DNA of 64,000 nucleotides from Terriglobales bacterium (GCA_025462725.1 JAOAPE010000001.1:186001-250000), one strand, 5' to 3'. Positions 17,015-24,859 are shown, numbered from the stretch's first letter. Notes: generated by a model not told the origin, from the letters alone. Translations and numbers: made by a program.

Positions 17015-17746
17015 TCACACTTGCTTCGGCTTATACTTCCGCGCCTCTTCCACAAACGTCTTGAACAATTTCTGGGACGCCGCATCCGTATCAAACCCCC
17101 GCTCCGGGTGCCACTGCACCGCCAACACGAAATGTTCGGGATTTGTTCCCTCGACTGCTTCGACGATGTCATCTTCCGATCGCGCCACCACTCGCAGCCC
17201 ATCTCCGACCATCTCCGCAGATTGATGATGGCTGGAATTCACCGGAATGCGGGCAGGGAACTGCTCACCCAGGATTTTCGCGAACCGTGATTCCGGTTCC
17301 ACGCTGACCGTGTGCGCCTCCGCCACTTTGCTCCCGATCGAATGATTAAGGTTGGCTGATGACTGGATGTCCTGTACCAGCGTTCCCGTGCGCCAGACAT
17401 TCAGCGACTGCAATCCGTAACAGATCCCGAACACTGGCTTGCGCATGTTGTATGCGTCTTGCAGTAACAATTCGTCAGCGTTGTCGCGCAATGGATCAGC
17501 ATCATTGGTTTCCGGAATCCGCTCTTCACCATATTTCTGCGGATCCACATCAGCCGAACTCCCAGGCAGCAGCACCCCTTGGCATTCGGTGACGATGCGC
17601 GCCACCTCTTCCGGGGTCGCCGACAATGGCACGATCACCGGCTCTCCACCGCTCGCCTCAATAGCGTGTGTGTAATGCGGCAACGTGCGCTCGTTATACT
17701 CCTGCCGTTGCGAATGTGGCTGCGGAATGGCGATGCGGGGTTTCAT
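17015..17746 (-). CDS. Class I glutamine amidotransferase-like hydrolase (peptidase C26, PuuD-like)
   Basis: The 243-residue cytoplasmic protein resembles gamma-glutamyl-gamma-aminobutyrate hydrolases. The nucleophile elbow is PVFGICYGLQSLNV (Cys), and the His-Glu pair of the triad is in LAVQWHPERGFDTD. VLLPGSSADVDPQKYGEE matches the family's DPxxY region. Such enzymes cleave gamma-glutamyl amides, e.g. in putrescine breakdown. No polyamine gene lies nearby, so the substrate is unknown. In the usual GICRG motif the residue after the Cys is Arg; here it is Tyr. Start ATG at 17746. Confidence 0.82.
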   Translation of the reverse strand: MKPRIAIPQPHSQRQEYNERTLPHYTHAIEASGGEPVIVPLSATPEEVARIVTECQGVLLPGSSADVDPQKYGEERIPETNDADPLRDNADELLLQDAYNMRKPVFGICYGLQSLNVWRTGTLVQDIQSSANLNHSIGSKVAEAHTVSVEPESRFAKILGEQFPARIPVNSSHHQSAEMVGDGLRVVARSEDDIVEAVEGTNPEHFVLAVQWHPERGFDTDAASQKLFKTFVEEARKYKPKQV

Positions 17747-17817
17747 TTCTGCCTCAGATTCTACATTGGCCCCTTCGCGATGGAGTGCGGCACCGAACCA
17801 GAATCCTTCTTTGATGT

Positions 17818-17885
17818 CTCTATTATCCGCGGTTAGCCTTTGCCTTTACTTCTCGACCTACGAACTAGCATCCACGAACTACAAT
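17818..17885. repeat. Composite: TTATCCGCGGTTAGC element plus CTACGAA heptamers
   Basis: ATTATCCGCGGTTAGCCTTT (also near 15425 and 47490) is followed by heptamers around GACCTACGAACTAGCATCC and ACGAACTAC, directly upstream of nadD. Confidence 0.65.
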
Positions 17886-17890
17886 ACCGC

Positions 17891-18502
17891 ATGCCCACAG
17901 CCCTCTTCGGCGGCACCTTTGACCCCATCCATAAAGGACACCTCGCCGTCGCCCAGGCCGCACTCGAATCGCCGCGATTCAGGCTCGAACGCATCTACTT
18001 CATCCCCGCCGACATTCCGCCGCACAAACAGCAGCAACCCGTAACGCCCTATCTCCACCGCTATGCCATGCTCGAGCTCGCCTTGCGCGACTACCCGCAT
18101 TTTGAGCCGTCGCGCATCGAAGATCCTGAGATCACTCGCGGTGAACCGAATTACTCCATCGACACCGTTCGCAGATTCAAACGTGATCACCCCAACGAGT
18201 CCGACGACCTCTACTTCATTATCGGCATTGATTCATTTCAGAAAGTCACGACCTGGCGGGAGCCTGACGCGCTTCTCGATGAATGTAATTTCATCGTTGC
18301 TAGTCGCCCCGGATATGACGAAGACATCATGGACGCGCTGATGACGTCCATCTCCGCCCAGAATGTCACGCTGCTTGAGACCGTCGCCGTCGACATCTCC
18401 TCTACACAGATCCGGCAAGCCGTGGCCAACCACGAACCGCTCGACAAATACGTCCTGCCCTCCGTCGCCGACTACATCCAGCAGCACCGGCTTTACCGAT
18501 AA
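17891..18502 (+). CDS. nadD: Nicotinate-nucleotide adenylyltransferase
   Basis: NadD joins ATP and nicotinate mononucleotide to give deamido-NAD in NAD synthesis. The 203-residue product has the GGTFDPIHKGHL nucleotide-binding motif at the N-terminus, IPADIPPHKQ, FIIGIDSFQKVTTWRE and the C-terminal VDISSTQIRQAV motif. ATG at 17891 places GGTFDP at residue 6, as in the family; the longer frame from 17840 runs through repeat DNA. It is followed 36 nt later by rsfS, a common pairing. Confidence 0.96.
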   Translation: MPTALFGGTFDPIHKGHLAVAQAALESPRFRLERIYFIPADIPPHKQQQPVTPYLHRYAMLELALRDYPHFEPSRIEDPEITRGEPNYSIDTVRRFKRDHPNESDDLYFIIGIDSFQKVTTWREPDALLDECNFIVASRPGYDEDIMDALMTSISAQNVTLLETVAVDISSTQIRQAVANHEPLDKYVLPSVADYIQQHRLYR

Positions 18503-18538
18503 TCACAATTTCAGTCGCTGGTTATACAATCGTTAGGC

Positions 18539-19120
18539 ATGCCAAGTTCGCAATCAACCGCCAAAGAGATCCAGTCCCAAGTCGCATCGGCCATCACCGC
18601 CGCTGAAGACAAAAAGGCTGAGAACGTCGCCATCCTCCAGATGGACAAATCCTCCTCTGCCTTCACCGACTACTTCGTCATAGCCAGCGGCTCAAATCCG
18701 CGACAAGTGCAGGCTATCGCCGACGAGGTCGAGCTTCGCCTCAAGCGCGAAGGCACCTATCCCAACAACATCGAGGGATACAAACAGGCAGAATGGATCC
18801 TGCTCGACTACGTGCACTTCGTCGTTCACGTCTTTTCTGAGAACGCGCGTAAGTTTTACGACCTCGAACGCCTTTGGAAATCCGCCAAGCGAATCACAGC
18901 CGCTGATCTTCAGAAGCCAAGCCGCGCACGCGCTGCATCGAGTGAAGATGGTGCAAGCTCACGTTCAGCGAAGCGCCCGAAAACGGTGAAGTCCGCTTCT
19001 ATGCGACAAACCGGCAAAGCAGTTCGCGTCGCAACATCCCGATCGAAGCCAGCGAAGCCGAAAACCAAAGCCGCCGCAAAGAAGAAGCCTACTAAGACGA
19101 AGTCCCGCAAGTCGCGTTAA
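18539..19120 (+). CDS. rsfS: Ribosomal silencing factor with long basic tail
   Basis: RsfS binds L14 on the 50S subunit and blocks subunit joining under nutrient limitation. The core (about 10-120) has DKKAENVAILQMDKSS, FTDYFVIASGSNPRQVQAIADEV, NNIEGYKQAEWILLDYVHFVVHVF and ARKFYDLERLW, all typical. The remaining 70 residues are a Lys/Arg/Ala/Ser-rich tail (KPKTKAAAKKKPTKTKSRK) with no matching part in usual RsfS of about 105-120 residues. The tail is likely disordered and may bind RNA. Follows nadD on the same strand. Confidence 0.93.
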   Translation: MPSSQSTAKEIQSQVASAITAAEDKKAENVAILQMDKSSSAFTDYFVIASGSNPRQVQAIADEVELRLKREGTYPNNIEGYKQAEWILLDYVHFVVHVFSENARKFYDLERLWKSAKRITAADLQKPSRARAASSEDGASSRSAKRPKTVKSASMRQTGKAVRVATSRSKPAKPKTKAAAKKKPTKTKSRKSR

Positions 19121-19128
19121 CGTATTTG

Positions 19129-19167
19129 GGTGCCCCACTCTGAGCGAAGCGAAGGGTGGGTAGCGCG
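19129..19167. repeat. Repeat element F (GTGCCCCACTCTGAGCGAAG...GGGTGGG)
   Basis: CCCCAC and GTGGG ends flank TCTGAGCGAAGCGAAG, whose core resembles element A. A relative with a stronger hairpin is at 39269-39299. Confidence 0.6.
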
Positions 19168-19186
19168 TTCCTGAACCAAAACAAGG

Positions 19187-20179
19187 ATGCCCCGCAAGCC
19201 ATCCAACTCGACTGCAACCGCTACTGCACCTCAACAACTCGCCGCCGCTGCCATTGCGGCCTACGCCGCTGCTGACCCTACATCTCTTAGGCTGATAGAG
19301 AGTGCGAAGAAAGTGGCCGCAGCAGCCAGCACCGTCCTCATTCATGGAGAGAGCGGAACCGGCAAAGACCTGATCGCGTCCCTTATTCACTATCTCGGGC
19401 CCTCGCCGGAGCATCCGCTGGTGAAGATCGATTGCGCCAGCCTTCCTCACGAATTGCTTGAGAGCGAACTCTTCGGATTCGAACGTGGCGCTTTCACGGG
19501 CGCCAACCAGATGAAACGCGGACGCCTCGAACTCGCCGGCAACGGCACTCTCGTGCTCGACGAGATTTCCGCGCTCTCGCTCGCCATGCAGGCGAAGCTG
19601 CTGCGCGTTATCGAGGAGCGCCGATTCGACCGTCTTGGTGGCACGCGCCCCATCGTGGTGAGCGCTCGCATCATTGCACTCACCAACGTCAATCTCGCCG
19701 ACGCTGTCGCCCGCCGCACCTTCCGCGAAGATTTGTACTATCGCCTGAACGTCGTCCCGCTTGAATTACTCCCGCTTCGAGAACGAACCGCGGACATCCC
19801 CGTCATTGCCGCTCGTCTACTCACGCTGCTTGCCGAACAGCATCGCCGCCCACATCTTCATCTCGCACCGGATGCCCTCGCCGCATTGCGGTCCTATGCA
19901 TTCCCTGGCAATGTCCGCGAGTTGCGGAACCTTCTCGAGCGTACGCTCATCAACGCGCCCACTCTTGCCAACGATTCCTTTGTCACACTCGGAGACCTGC
20001 CCGTCCACGTCCGCTCCTCGTCTGGTGGAGCAAAGTCGAAGCCTTCGCTCGAACAGCTCGAGCGTGCTTACATTGCTGAGATTTTGGATTACACAAGAGG
20101 AAAGAAAACAAAAGCCGCGGAAATTCTCGGCATCTCTCGCAAGACTCTCTTAGAGAAGCGAAAAAAATATCAGTTGTAA
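19187..20179 (+). CDS. Sigma-54-dependent transcriptional activator without receiver domain
   Basis: The 330-residue protein is almost only an AAA+ activator domain plus a Fis-type HTH. Walker A is HGESGTGKDLIAS (about 54-65); the sigma-54 contact loop is FERGAFTGAN; Walker B is TLVLDEISALS; the arginine-finger region is FREDLYYRLNVVPLELLPLRER. The C-terminus (LERAYIAEILDYTRGKKTKAAEILGISRKTLLEKRKKY) is the DNA-binding helix set. The first 30 residues are Ala-rich and carry no sensor domain, so activity may be set by expression or a partner. No sigma-54 promoter or target was found nearby. Confidence 0.9.
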   Translation: MPRKPSNSTATATAPQQLAAAAIAAYAAADPTSLRLIESAKKVAAAASTVLIHGESGTGKDLIASLIHYLGPSPEHPLVKIDCASLPHELLESELFGFERGAFTGANQMKRGRLELAGNGTLVLDEISALSLAMQAKLLRVIEERRFDRLGGTRPIVVSARIIALTNVNLADAVARRTFREDLYYRLNVVPLELLPLRERTADIPVIAARLLTLLAEQHRRPHLHLAPDALAALRSYAFPGNVRELRNLLERTLINAPTLANDSFVTLGDLPVHVRSSSGGAKSKPSLEQLERAYIAEILDYTRGKKTKAAEILGISRKTLLEKRKKYQL

Positions 20180-20181
20180 CA

Positions 20182-20619
20182 TTAATAGAACCTAACCAAC
20201 GCCACTCCCCCAATCACGAGCACCACTCCCACTAACCTCGGCACATTTACGGGATGCGCACTGATCCCAAAAAATCCGAAATGGTCCGCGACCAGCGAAA
20301 AAACTAATTGCCCAAACACCGCTGCGCTCAACAGTGCCGCCGCTCCAATCTTTGGCACGACATAAATGCTGATCACGATGTAGAGCGCTCCCAGCGCGCC
20401 ACCCATCCACGCCCACCACGGTGCACTCGACAGAGAACCCGACCGCGCTCCGGAAGGCACAAAAACAAGCACGGCCAGCAGTGACACCAATCCCACCACA
20501 AAAGAAATTGTCGCCGCAAGCACGCCGTTTCCCGCATACACATTCAATCTGGCATTGATGAGTGCCTGCGCCGCTATCGCCATGCCTCCCGCCGCACTCA
20601 GCAGGACTAATATCCACAT
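20182..20619 (-). CDS. DMT-superfamily DUF606 (YdcZ-like) membrane protein
   Basis: The 145-residue protein has five hydrophobic helices, starting MWILVLLSAAGGMAIAAQALINARLNVYAG and ending RLVGVVLVIGGVALVRFY. This is the DUF606/YdcZ half-size drug/metabolite-transporter type. The substrate is unknown. AGGAG lies 10 nt before the ATG at 20619; a longer frame from 20691 overlaps the small gene just upstream. That 38-residue membrane protein ends 22 nt before this start, so they probably form one transcript. Confidence 0.82.
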   Translation of the reverse strand: MWILVLLSAAGGMAIAAQALINARLNVYAGNGVLAATISFVVGLVSLLAVLVFVPSGARSGSLSSAPWWAWMGGALGALYIVISIYVVPKIGAAALLSAAVFGQLVFSLVADHFGFFGISAHPVNVPRLVGVVLVIGGVALVRFY

Positions 20620-20641
20620 TCTTTCCAATCTCCTCTTGGCG

Positions 20642-20758
20642 CTACTTCTCTCGCCATTTTCGAACAGCCAAGTAAATCGCCAACCCCGCAATGAGCAGCA
20701 GAGCCGCGGCGGTGGCTAGGCAAACATAGATCCGGAAGTCGTCTGAAATCTCTGGCAT
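20642..20758 (-). CDS. Single-pass small membrane protein (38 aa)
   Basis: A 39-codon frame from ATG 20758 to TAG 20642 encodes a protein starting MPEISDDFRIYVCLATAAA. An acidic N-terminus is followed by one hydrophobic helix (VCLATAAALLLIAGLAIYLA) and a basic VRKWREK end, which predicts an outside-N, inside-C single-pass protein. It lies 22 nt upstream of the YdcZ-like transporter gene on the same strand, which suggests an accessory subunit or small regulator, but no ribosome site is strong. It could be an accidental frame; the clean positive-inside topology favours a real gene. Confidence 0.5.
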   Translation of the reverse strand: MPEISDDFRIYVCLATAAALLLIAGLAIYLAVRKWREK

Positions 20759-20799
20759 GGCTTGGGCGCAGAAACTATAACATCGCGCTCTGCTACTCT

Positions 20800-21261
20800 A
20801 TGCGCGTGAAACTCCGCGTCGCGTGGATACAAGCCAAGCCCGGCAAAGATAAATTCCCCGCCATCCAATCGCTCACCGCTGAATACCTGAAACGACTCGC
20901 GAGATACATTCCTGTCGAATCGCAAGAACTCCCCAGCGAAGATTCACTCTTCAAGCAGATCGACAAGACCGTCTCCCGCACCGCTCCAGTGCTCGTGCTG
21001 CTCGATTCGCGCGGCAAACAACTCTCATCAGAAGAGCTTGCGCAATTCGTTGACGACCACCAATCCCGCGGCACGCAACAACTGCTATTCGCTGTCGGCG
21101 GCCCAGACGGATTCTCTCCCGAGGCGCGCAAAGCCGCGTCCTTTCAACTTTCGCTTGGGAAGATGACATTGCCTCACGAGCTTGCACGTGTGATTTTGCT
21201 CGAACAGCTCTATCGCGCATTTACAATCCTGAAAGGCCATCCGTACCATAAAGGCCACTGA
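20800..21261 (+). CDS. rlmH: 23S rRNA (pseudouridine1915-N3)-methyltransferase
   Basis: RlmH methylates pseudouridine 1915 in helix 69 of 23S rRNA on the assembled ribosome. The 153-residue SPOUT-fold protein has LLDSRGKQLSSEELAQFV, the knot region FAVGGPDGFSPEARKAA, and the invariant C-terminus LARVILLEQLYRAFTILKGHPYHKGH. Its position near nadD-rsfS is a common order, here split by the sigma-54 regulator and transporter. The nucleotidyltransferase gene starts 8 nt after the stop, so the following genes may be read through from here. Confidence 0.96.
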   Translation: MRVKLRVAWIQAKPGKDKFPAIQSLTAEYLKRLARYIPVESQELPSEDSLFKQIDKTVSRTAPVLVLLDSRGKQLSSEELAQFVDDHQSRGTQQLLFAVGGPDGFSPEARKAASFQLSLGKMTLPHELARVILLEQLYRAFTILKGHPYHKGH

Positions 21262-21269
21262 GCGGAATT

Positions 21270-21620
21270 ATGGCGGTTCAACCAATCATCGATCACCGTG
21301 AAGTCATAGACGAAGACCTTATTCGTGAGATCACTGATCGAATCGTCAACGCTTTCGATCCGAAGCGCATTGTGCTCTTTGGCAGCCATGCCCGTGGGGA
21401 TCATCGCGATGACAGTGATCTCGATTTGATGATTGAAATGGAATCGGATTTGGATTTCTATTCAAGAATCCCCGCCGTTACCGAAATATTTGGATTACGC
21501 AAATGGCCAATGGATTTGTTCGTATATACCCCTGCCGAAGTTGAAAGAGACAGAAATGTGAATGGCACGATGGTGAATTTGATAGAGCGAGAGGGGAAAG
21601 TCCTCTATGCCCAAAAGTAG
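21270..21620 (+). CDS. MNT-type minimal nucleotidyltransferase (MntA-like antitoxin)
   Basis: The 116-residue protein has the minimal nucleotidyltransferase motif VLFGSHARGDHRDDSDLDLMIE, i.e. GS-x10-DxD, with helix DRIVNAFDPKRIVL before it. In MntA/HepT pairs this enzyme adds AMP groups to the HEPN toxin and so neutralises it. The third catalytic Asp is probably in KWPMDLFVYTPAEV. Its last codons overlap the start of the HEPN gene by 14 nt, so translation is coupled. Located directly after rlmH. Confidence 0.9.
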   Translation: MAVQPIIDHREVIDEDLIREITDRIVNAFDPKRIVLFGSHARGDHRDDSDLDLMIEMESDLDFYSRIPAVTEIFGLRKWPMDLFVYTPAEVERDRNVNGTMVNLIEREGKVLYAQK

Positions 21621-21999
21621 TCCGATTGTCGGTGAGTGGATCAAAAGAGCGGAAGACGACTGGAAGATTGTTCAAATGTTGCAGGCACTTCCTGAGCCTC
21701 TTTGGGAGATCGCCAGCTTTCATGCCCACCAGTCTGCTGAAAAGTACATGAAAGCGTTTCTGATTCACAATGGTTGGAATCTAAAGAAAACTCACGACCT
21801 TACTGATCTGCTCTCGGATTGCGTCGGCTATGACTCAGGACTAGCTTCTTTGTCCGCGGACAGCCGCGAACTCACGCCCTTTGCGCTCGCGGGAAGATAT
21901 CCAACAACAGCTGTTTCTGAGTCGACATGTAAATCGGCGATAGCAGCAGCCGAGCGCATCCGTACCGAATTTCAAAAAAGGCTTGACTATCATGCCTGA
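21607..21999 (+). CDS. HEPN domain protein (HepT-like toxin)
   Basis: The 130-residue all-helical protein has the HEPN pattern WIKRAEDDWKIVQML, EIASFHAHQSAEKYMKAFLIHNGWNLKKTHDLTDLL and a C-terminal helix CKSAIAAAERIRTEFQKRL. HEPN toxins are RNases using an Rx4-6H motif. In this subgroup, with the KTHDL signature next to an MNT gene, the typical RxxxxxH is not clearly present, so RNase activity is uncertain. The Tyr next to the motif, which is adenylylated in HepT, may be in the C-terminal RLDYHA. The stop overlaps the cobO start by eight bases. Confidence 0.85.
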   Translation: MPKSSPIVGEWIKRAEDDWKIVQMLQALPEPLWEIASFHAHQSAEKYMKAFLIHNGWNLKKTHDLTDLLSDCVGYDSGLASLSADSRELTPFALAGRYPTTAVSESTCKSAIAAAERIRTEFQKRLDYHA

Positions 22000-22531
22000 A
22001 GACGTCCGACGCGGTCTCATCATCGTGAACACTGGTCCCGGCAAGGGCAAGACCACAGCTGCTATGGGAACCGCATTCCGCGCTGTCGGTAATGGAATGA
22101 AAGTGCTCATGCTTCAGTTCCTAAAAGGCTCTTGGCACTACGGTGAACTTGACGCGGCCAAATCTTTCGGCGACAACTTCGTCATGAAGCAGATGGGACG
22201 CGGCTTCGTAAAAGTCGGTGGCGCCGAGACTGATCCCGAGGACATCAAGCTCGTCGAACAAGCATGGGACGAAGCTCGAACCGCGATCCTCTCCGGAAAC
22301 TGGGACCTCATCATCCTCGACGAGATCAACTACGCCATCAGCTACGGCATGCTCGATCCGGCGAAAGTCGTCGAAACGTTGAAACAGAAACCTGACATGG
22401 TGCACGTCATCCTCACTGGACGCAACGCCCACCCATCCATAATCGATATCGCCGACACCGTCACCGAAATGAAGCAGGTGAAGCACGCCTACGAAAAAGG
22501 CGTGATGGCCCAGCGGGGGATTGAGTATTAG
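21992..22531 (+). CDS. cobO: Cob(I)yrinic acid a,c-diamide adenosyltransferase
   Basis: CobO/CobA-type (BtuR-type) enzymes transfer adenosyl from ATP to the cobalt of corrinoids, making coenzyme B12. The 179-residue product has the P-loop IVNTGPGKGKTTAAMGTAFR, VLMLQFLKGSWHYGE, WDLIILDEINYAISYGML and ILTGRNAHPSIIDIADTVTEM. The ATG at 21992 overlaps the HEPN stop; a TTG three codons earlier is an alternative. No other cobalamin gene is in the window, so it may serve salvage of outside corrinoids. Placement behind a toxin-antitoxin-type pair is probably accidental. Confidence 0.93.
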   Translation: MPEDVRRGLIIVNTGPGKGKTTAAMGTAFRAVGNGMKVLMLQFLKGSWHYGELDAAKSFGDNFVMKQMGRGFVKVGGAETDPEDIKLVEQAWDEARTAILSGNWDLIILDEINYAISYGMLDPAKVVETLKQKPDMVHVILTGRNAHPSIIDIADTVTEMKQVKHAYEKGVMAQRGIEY

Positions 22532-22563
22532 TAATTATTCTCGGGAGCAATACGCGCCAGCCG

Positions 22564-22694
22564 ATTTGTCTTTCTGAGCGAAGCGGCCAAGCTTGTCATC
22601 CTGAGCGGAGCGCAGCGAAGTCGAAGGATCTGCTTTTTTGGCCTTTGCTCTTGTTTTTGATTTTGAAACTGGAAACTGGAAACGAGAAACTGCC
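22564..22694. repeat. Repeat cluster: partial A, element A, and GAAACTN heptamers
   Basis: A partial core TTTCTGAGCGAAGCG (22570-22585) is followed by element A at 22593-22633 (TTGTCATCCTGAGCGGAGCG ... TCGAAGGATCTGC). A CTTTTGCTCTT-like stretch comes next, then heptamers GAAACTG, GAAACTG, GAAACGA, GAAACTG (22665-22692). The cluster fills the gap before the deacetylase gene. Confidence 0.85.
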
Positions 22695-22696
22695 TT

Positions 22697-23422
22697 TTGC
22701 TTCCCGCCGCCATCGCGACCGCATCCCTCGCCACCGCTGCATTCGCGGGATACCACTCTCTTGCCTGGCGCTCCCAACTTTACGGACGCACATTCATCGG
22801 CACACCCGGCCACGGACGCAAACTCGCTCTCACCTATGATGACGGCCCCAACGATCCCGACACACAGCTGCTCCTTGATGTACTCGCCAAGCACAACGTC
22901 AAAGCCACATTTTTCCTGATCGGGAAATATGTCCAGCAGCGCCCCGACATCGTGCACCGCATTGCCGCCGAAGGACACGAGATTGGCAACCACACTTTCA
23001 CTCATCCGAACTTAATCGTCACTTCTGATTCAGCACTCCGCGGTGAATTAGAGTCTTGCGCCAACTCCCTCGCGGATTTCGGCCGCGGCTTTCCCTCCAA
23101 CCGCACCCGCCTTTTCCGTCCGCCCTTTGGTGCACGACGCCCATCCACACTGCGCATCGCTCGCAAACTCGGATACACACCTATTATGTGGAGCGTCACC
23201 TGCTTCGATTGGAAGTCCACCACCGCCGACCGGGTCGAGGCACACGTCATTCGGCAGATTCGCGGTGGAGACATCATCCTGATGCACGACGGCGGACACA
23301 AACATCTCGGCACCGACCGCCGACACACCGTCGAAGCCACAGACCGTATCCTCACCCGCTACAAATCGGAAGGGTTCGATTTCGTTACGGTTCCGGAGAT
23401 GATGGAAGACTTGTCATCCTGA
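22697..23422 (+). CDS. Polysaccharide deacetylase (NodB homology)
   Basis: The 241-residue protein has a short N-terminal hydrophobic stretch and a NodB domain: KLALTYDDGPNDPDT (catalytic Asp and metal Asp), EIGNHTFTHPNL (metal His pair), RLFRPPFGARRPS and the C-terminal GGDIILMHDGG. Such enzymes remove acetyl groups from N-acetylated sugars in chitin or peptidoglycan at the cell surface. The start is TTG at 22697; the frame is closed by TGA upstream and no better start exists, so the signal peptide is weak. The last three codons and stop (TTG TCA TCC TGA) come from a copy of repeat element A. Confidence 0.85.
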   Translation: MLPAAIATASLATAAFAGYHSLAWRSQLYGRTFIGTPGHGRKLALTYDDGPNDPDTQLLLDVLAKHNVKATFFLIGKYVQQRPDIVHRIAAEGHEIGNHTFTHPNLIVTSDSALRGELESCANSLADFGRGFPSNRTRLFRPPFGARRPSTLRIARKLGYTPIMWSVTCFDWKSTTADRVEAHVIRQIRGGDIILMHDGGHKHLGTDRRHTVEATDRILTRYKSEGFDFVTVPEMMEDLSS

Positions 23423-23441
23423 GCGCAGCAAGTCGAAGGAC
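23411..23441. repeat. Repeat element A copy supplying a stop codon
   Basis: TTGTCATCCTGAGCGCAGCA followed by AGTCGAAGGA. The TGA at 23420-23422 ends the deacetylase gene. Confidence 0.8.
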
Positions 23442-23758
23442 CCCTACTTCAGCCTGCATTCACTCCGCCTAACCTAAAACCCTCTGTGTCCCTCTGTGTC
23501 CTCTGTGGTTCAAGCTTTTGCTTTTGGTTCGAGCTGACTACCGATAGCTTCCCCCCACCATTCCTACCCCCGCCTGTGAAGAAATTACGTGTTTCACCGT
23601 ATGTACCTCGCAGGCAACCAACTCTGCTTCCGCTAAACGCATGTGGCTCAGCCGTTTACGCAGGCTTCCCCTCGCCCAAGTTTGGCACTCCAATTGATAT
23701 ATAGAGAAACCGAGCACGATTGCGTTAACGCGCAACGACCCTCTGGGAGGAACACTTC
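23423..23758. other. 336-nt intergenic region
   Basis: It holds the rest of element A, a CCTCTGTGN nonamer array at 23480-23519 followed by CTTTTGCTTTTGG, and a leader with a GGGAGGAACACTTC ribosome site for the OmpA-like gene. A 72-codon open frame inside shows no coding character. Confidence 0.7.
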
Positions 23759-24859
23759 ATGCAGAACCGTTACAAACTTCTAGCGCTGCCACTCGCAGCC
23801 ATGTTGTCTTTGCCCGTTTTGGCGCAGGACACGACCAGCAATCAAACTTCGGCCCAGCCGCAATCACAGACGCAGACTCAACCCGCTTCGCAGACTCCGG
23901 CGGAAACCAAAGACCAGACCGCTTCCGCGAATCAGTCAGACACCGGACACCAGCCGCTGCAGCTTGAGCAAAAAGAAGGATTCTGGGGCCACCTCAATCC
24001 GTTCGCGCGCAAGAAATATGTGCGCCGCCAGATGAGCCCCGTTGTCGGGCGCGTAAATGAACTCGACGAGCTCACCAACACCAACTCCAAAAATATTAAG
24101 GACGTTGACGCCCGTTCCTCAGAAGGTATTCGCCTTGCAACTGCGAAAGCCACTGAAGCTGACACCCACGCCCTTGACGCTGCCAACCGCGCCAACCAGG
24201 CGAACGAGACTGCTGCGCAAGCCAACACCCGTTTGGAAAAAGTTTCCAACGTTGTCAGCAATATCGATCAATATCAACGCATGCAGGACACCGAAATTCG
24301 TTTCCGTCCTGGCCAGCTTGCTCTGAGCGACAAGGCGAAGGCCGCGCTCGATGAGCTCGCCGTTCCGCTGAAATCGCAAAAGGGATACGTGGTTGAAGTG
24401 CAGGGCTTCTCCAGCACCAAGGGATCAGCCGGCATTCAGAATTCGCAGAAGATGGCAGATGCTGTCGTGCGCTACCTCGTCATGCAGCATGAAGTCCCTG
24501 TCTATCGCATCTACACGTTGGGCATGGGTAATGCGCAGATGAAGACTACGGCGCAGTCGAATGAAACGCCTGCCCAGCAGAAACGCCGTATGCGAGGTGG
24601 AGTCGTAGAGATCAGCTTGCTTCGCAACAACCTTGCTGACCTCGAGTCGGCATCCGGTGCGCAGAACGCTGCTCCTAATGGCGCGCAATCGAATGACAGC
24701 ACCACCCCTTCGACTCCTGCCAACACGCAGCAGAACAACAACCAGAGCATGCAGCAGCAGAGCCGTCCGGTTTCCCCCGACACGACTCAGCTTCCGCAGT
24801 CTGACAAGCAGTCGGCACCAAAGTCCAAAGACACGGCGCCGGTTGCTCCGCCAAAATAG
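23759..24859 (+). CDS. OmpA-family outer-membrane / peptidoglycan-linked protein
   Basis: The 366-residue exported protein has a signal peptide (LALPLAAMLSLPVLAQ), a Gln/Thr/Ser-rich stretch, then GFWGHLNPFARKKYVRRQ and a long Ala/Asn-rich coiled coil (about 95-175) like the Lpp-type helix. An OmpA C-terminal domain follows (about 178-285): IRFRPGQLALSDKAKAALDEL, VVEVQGFSSTKGSAGIQNSQKMADAVVRYL and YRIYTLGMGNAQ. This domain binds peptidoglycan; here the usual Asp/Arg ligands (TDxxGs..N..LS..RA) are altered, so binding is uncertain. The tail is Gln/Ser/Pro-rich. A strong ribosome site precedes it and a strong terminator follows. Confidence 0.85.
   Translation: MQNRYKLLALPLAAMLSLPVLAQDTTSNQTSAQPQSQTQTQPASQTPAETKDQTASANQSDTGHQPLQLEQKEGFWGHLNPFARKKYVRRQMSPVVGRVNELDELTNTNSKNIKDVDARSSEGIRLATAKATEADTHALDAANRANQANETAAQANTRLEKVSNVVSNIDQYQRMQDTEIRFRPGQLALSDKAKAALDELAVPLKSQKGYVVEVQGFSSTKGSAGIQNSQKMADAVVRYLVMQHEVPVYRIYTLGMGNAQMKTTAQSNETPAQQKRRMRGGVVEISLLRNNLADLESASGAQNAAPNGAQSNDSTTPSTPANTQQNNNQSMQQQSRPVSPDTTQLPQSDKQSAPKSKDTAPVAPPK

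Noticed and set aside
22535-23005. 156-codon minus-strand frame containing [12 protein letters not shown]
   Set aside because: It is antisense to the well-supported deacetylase; the peptide is only the translation of element A.
23486-23704. 72-codon frame upstream of the OmpA-like gene
   Set aside because: It begins inside a nonamer repeat and reads through the OmpA-like gene leader; composition is not protein-like.
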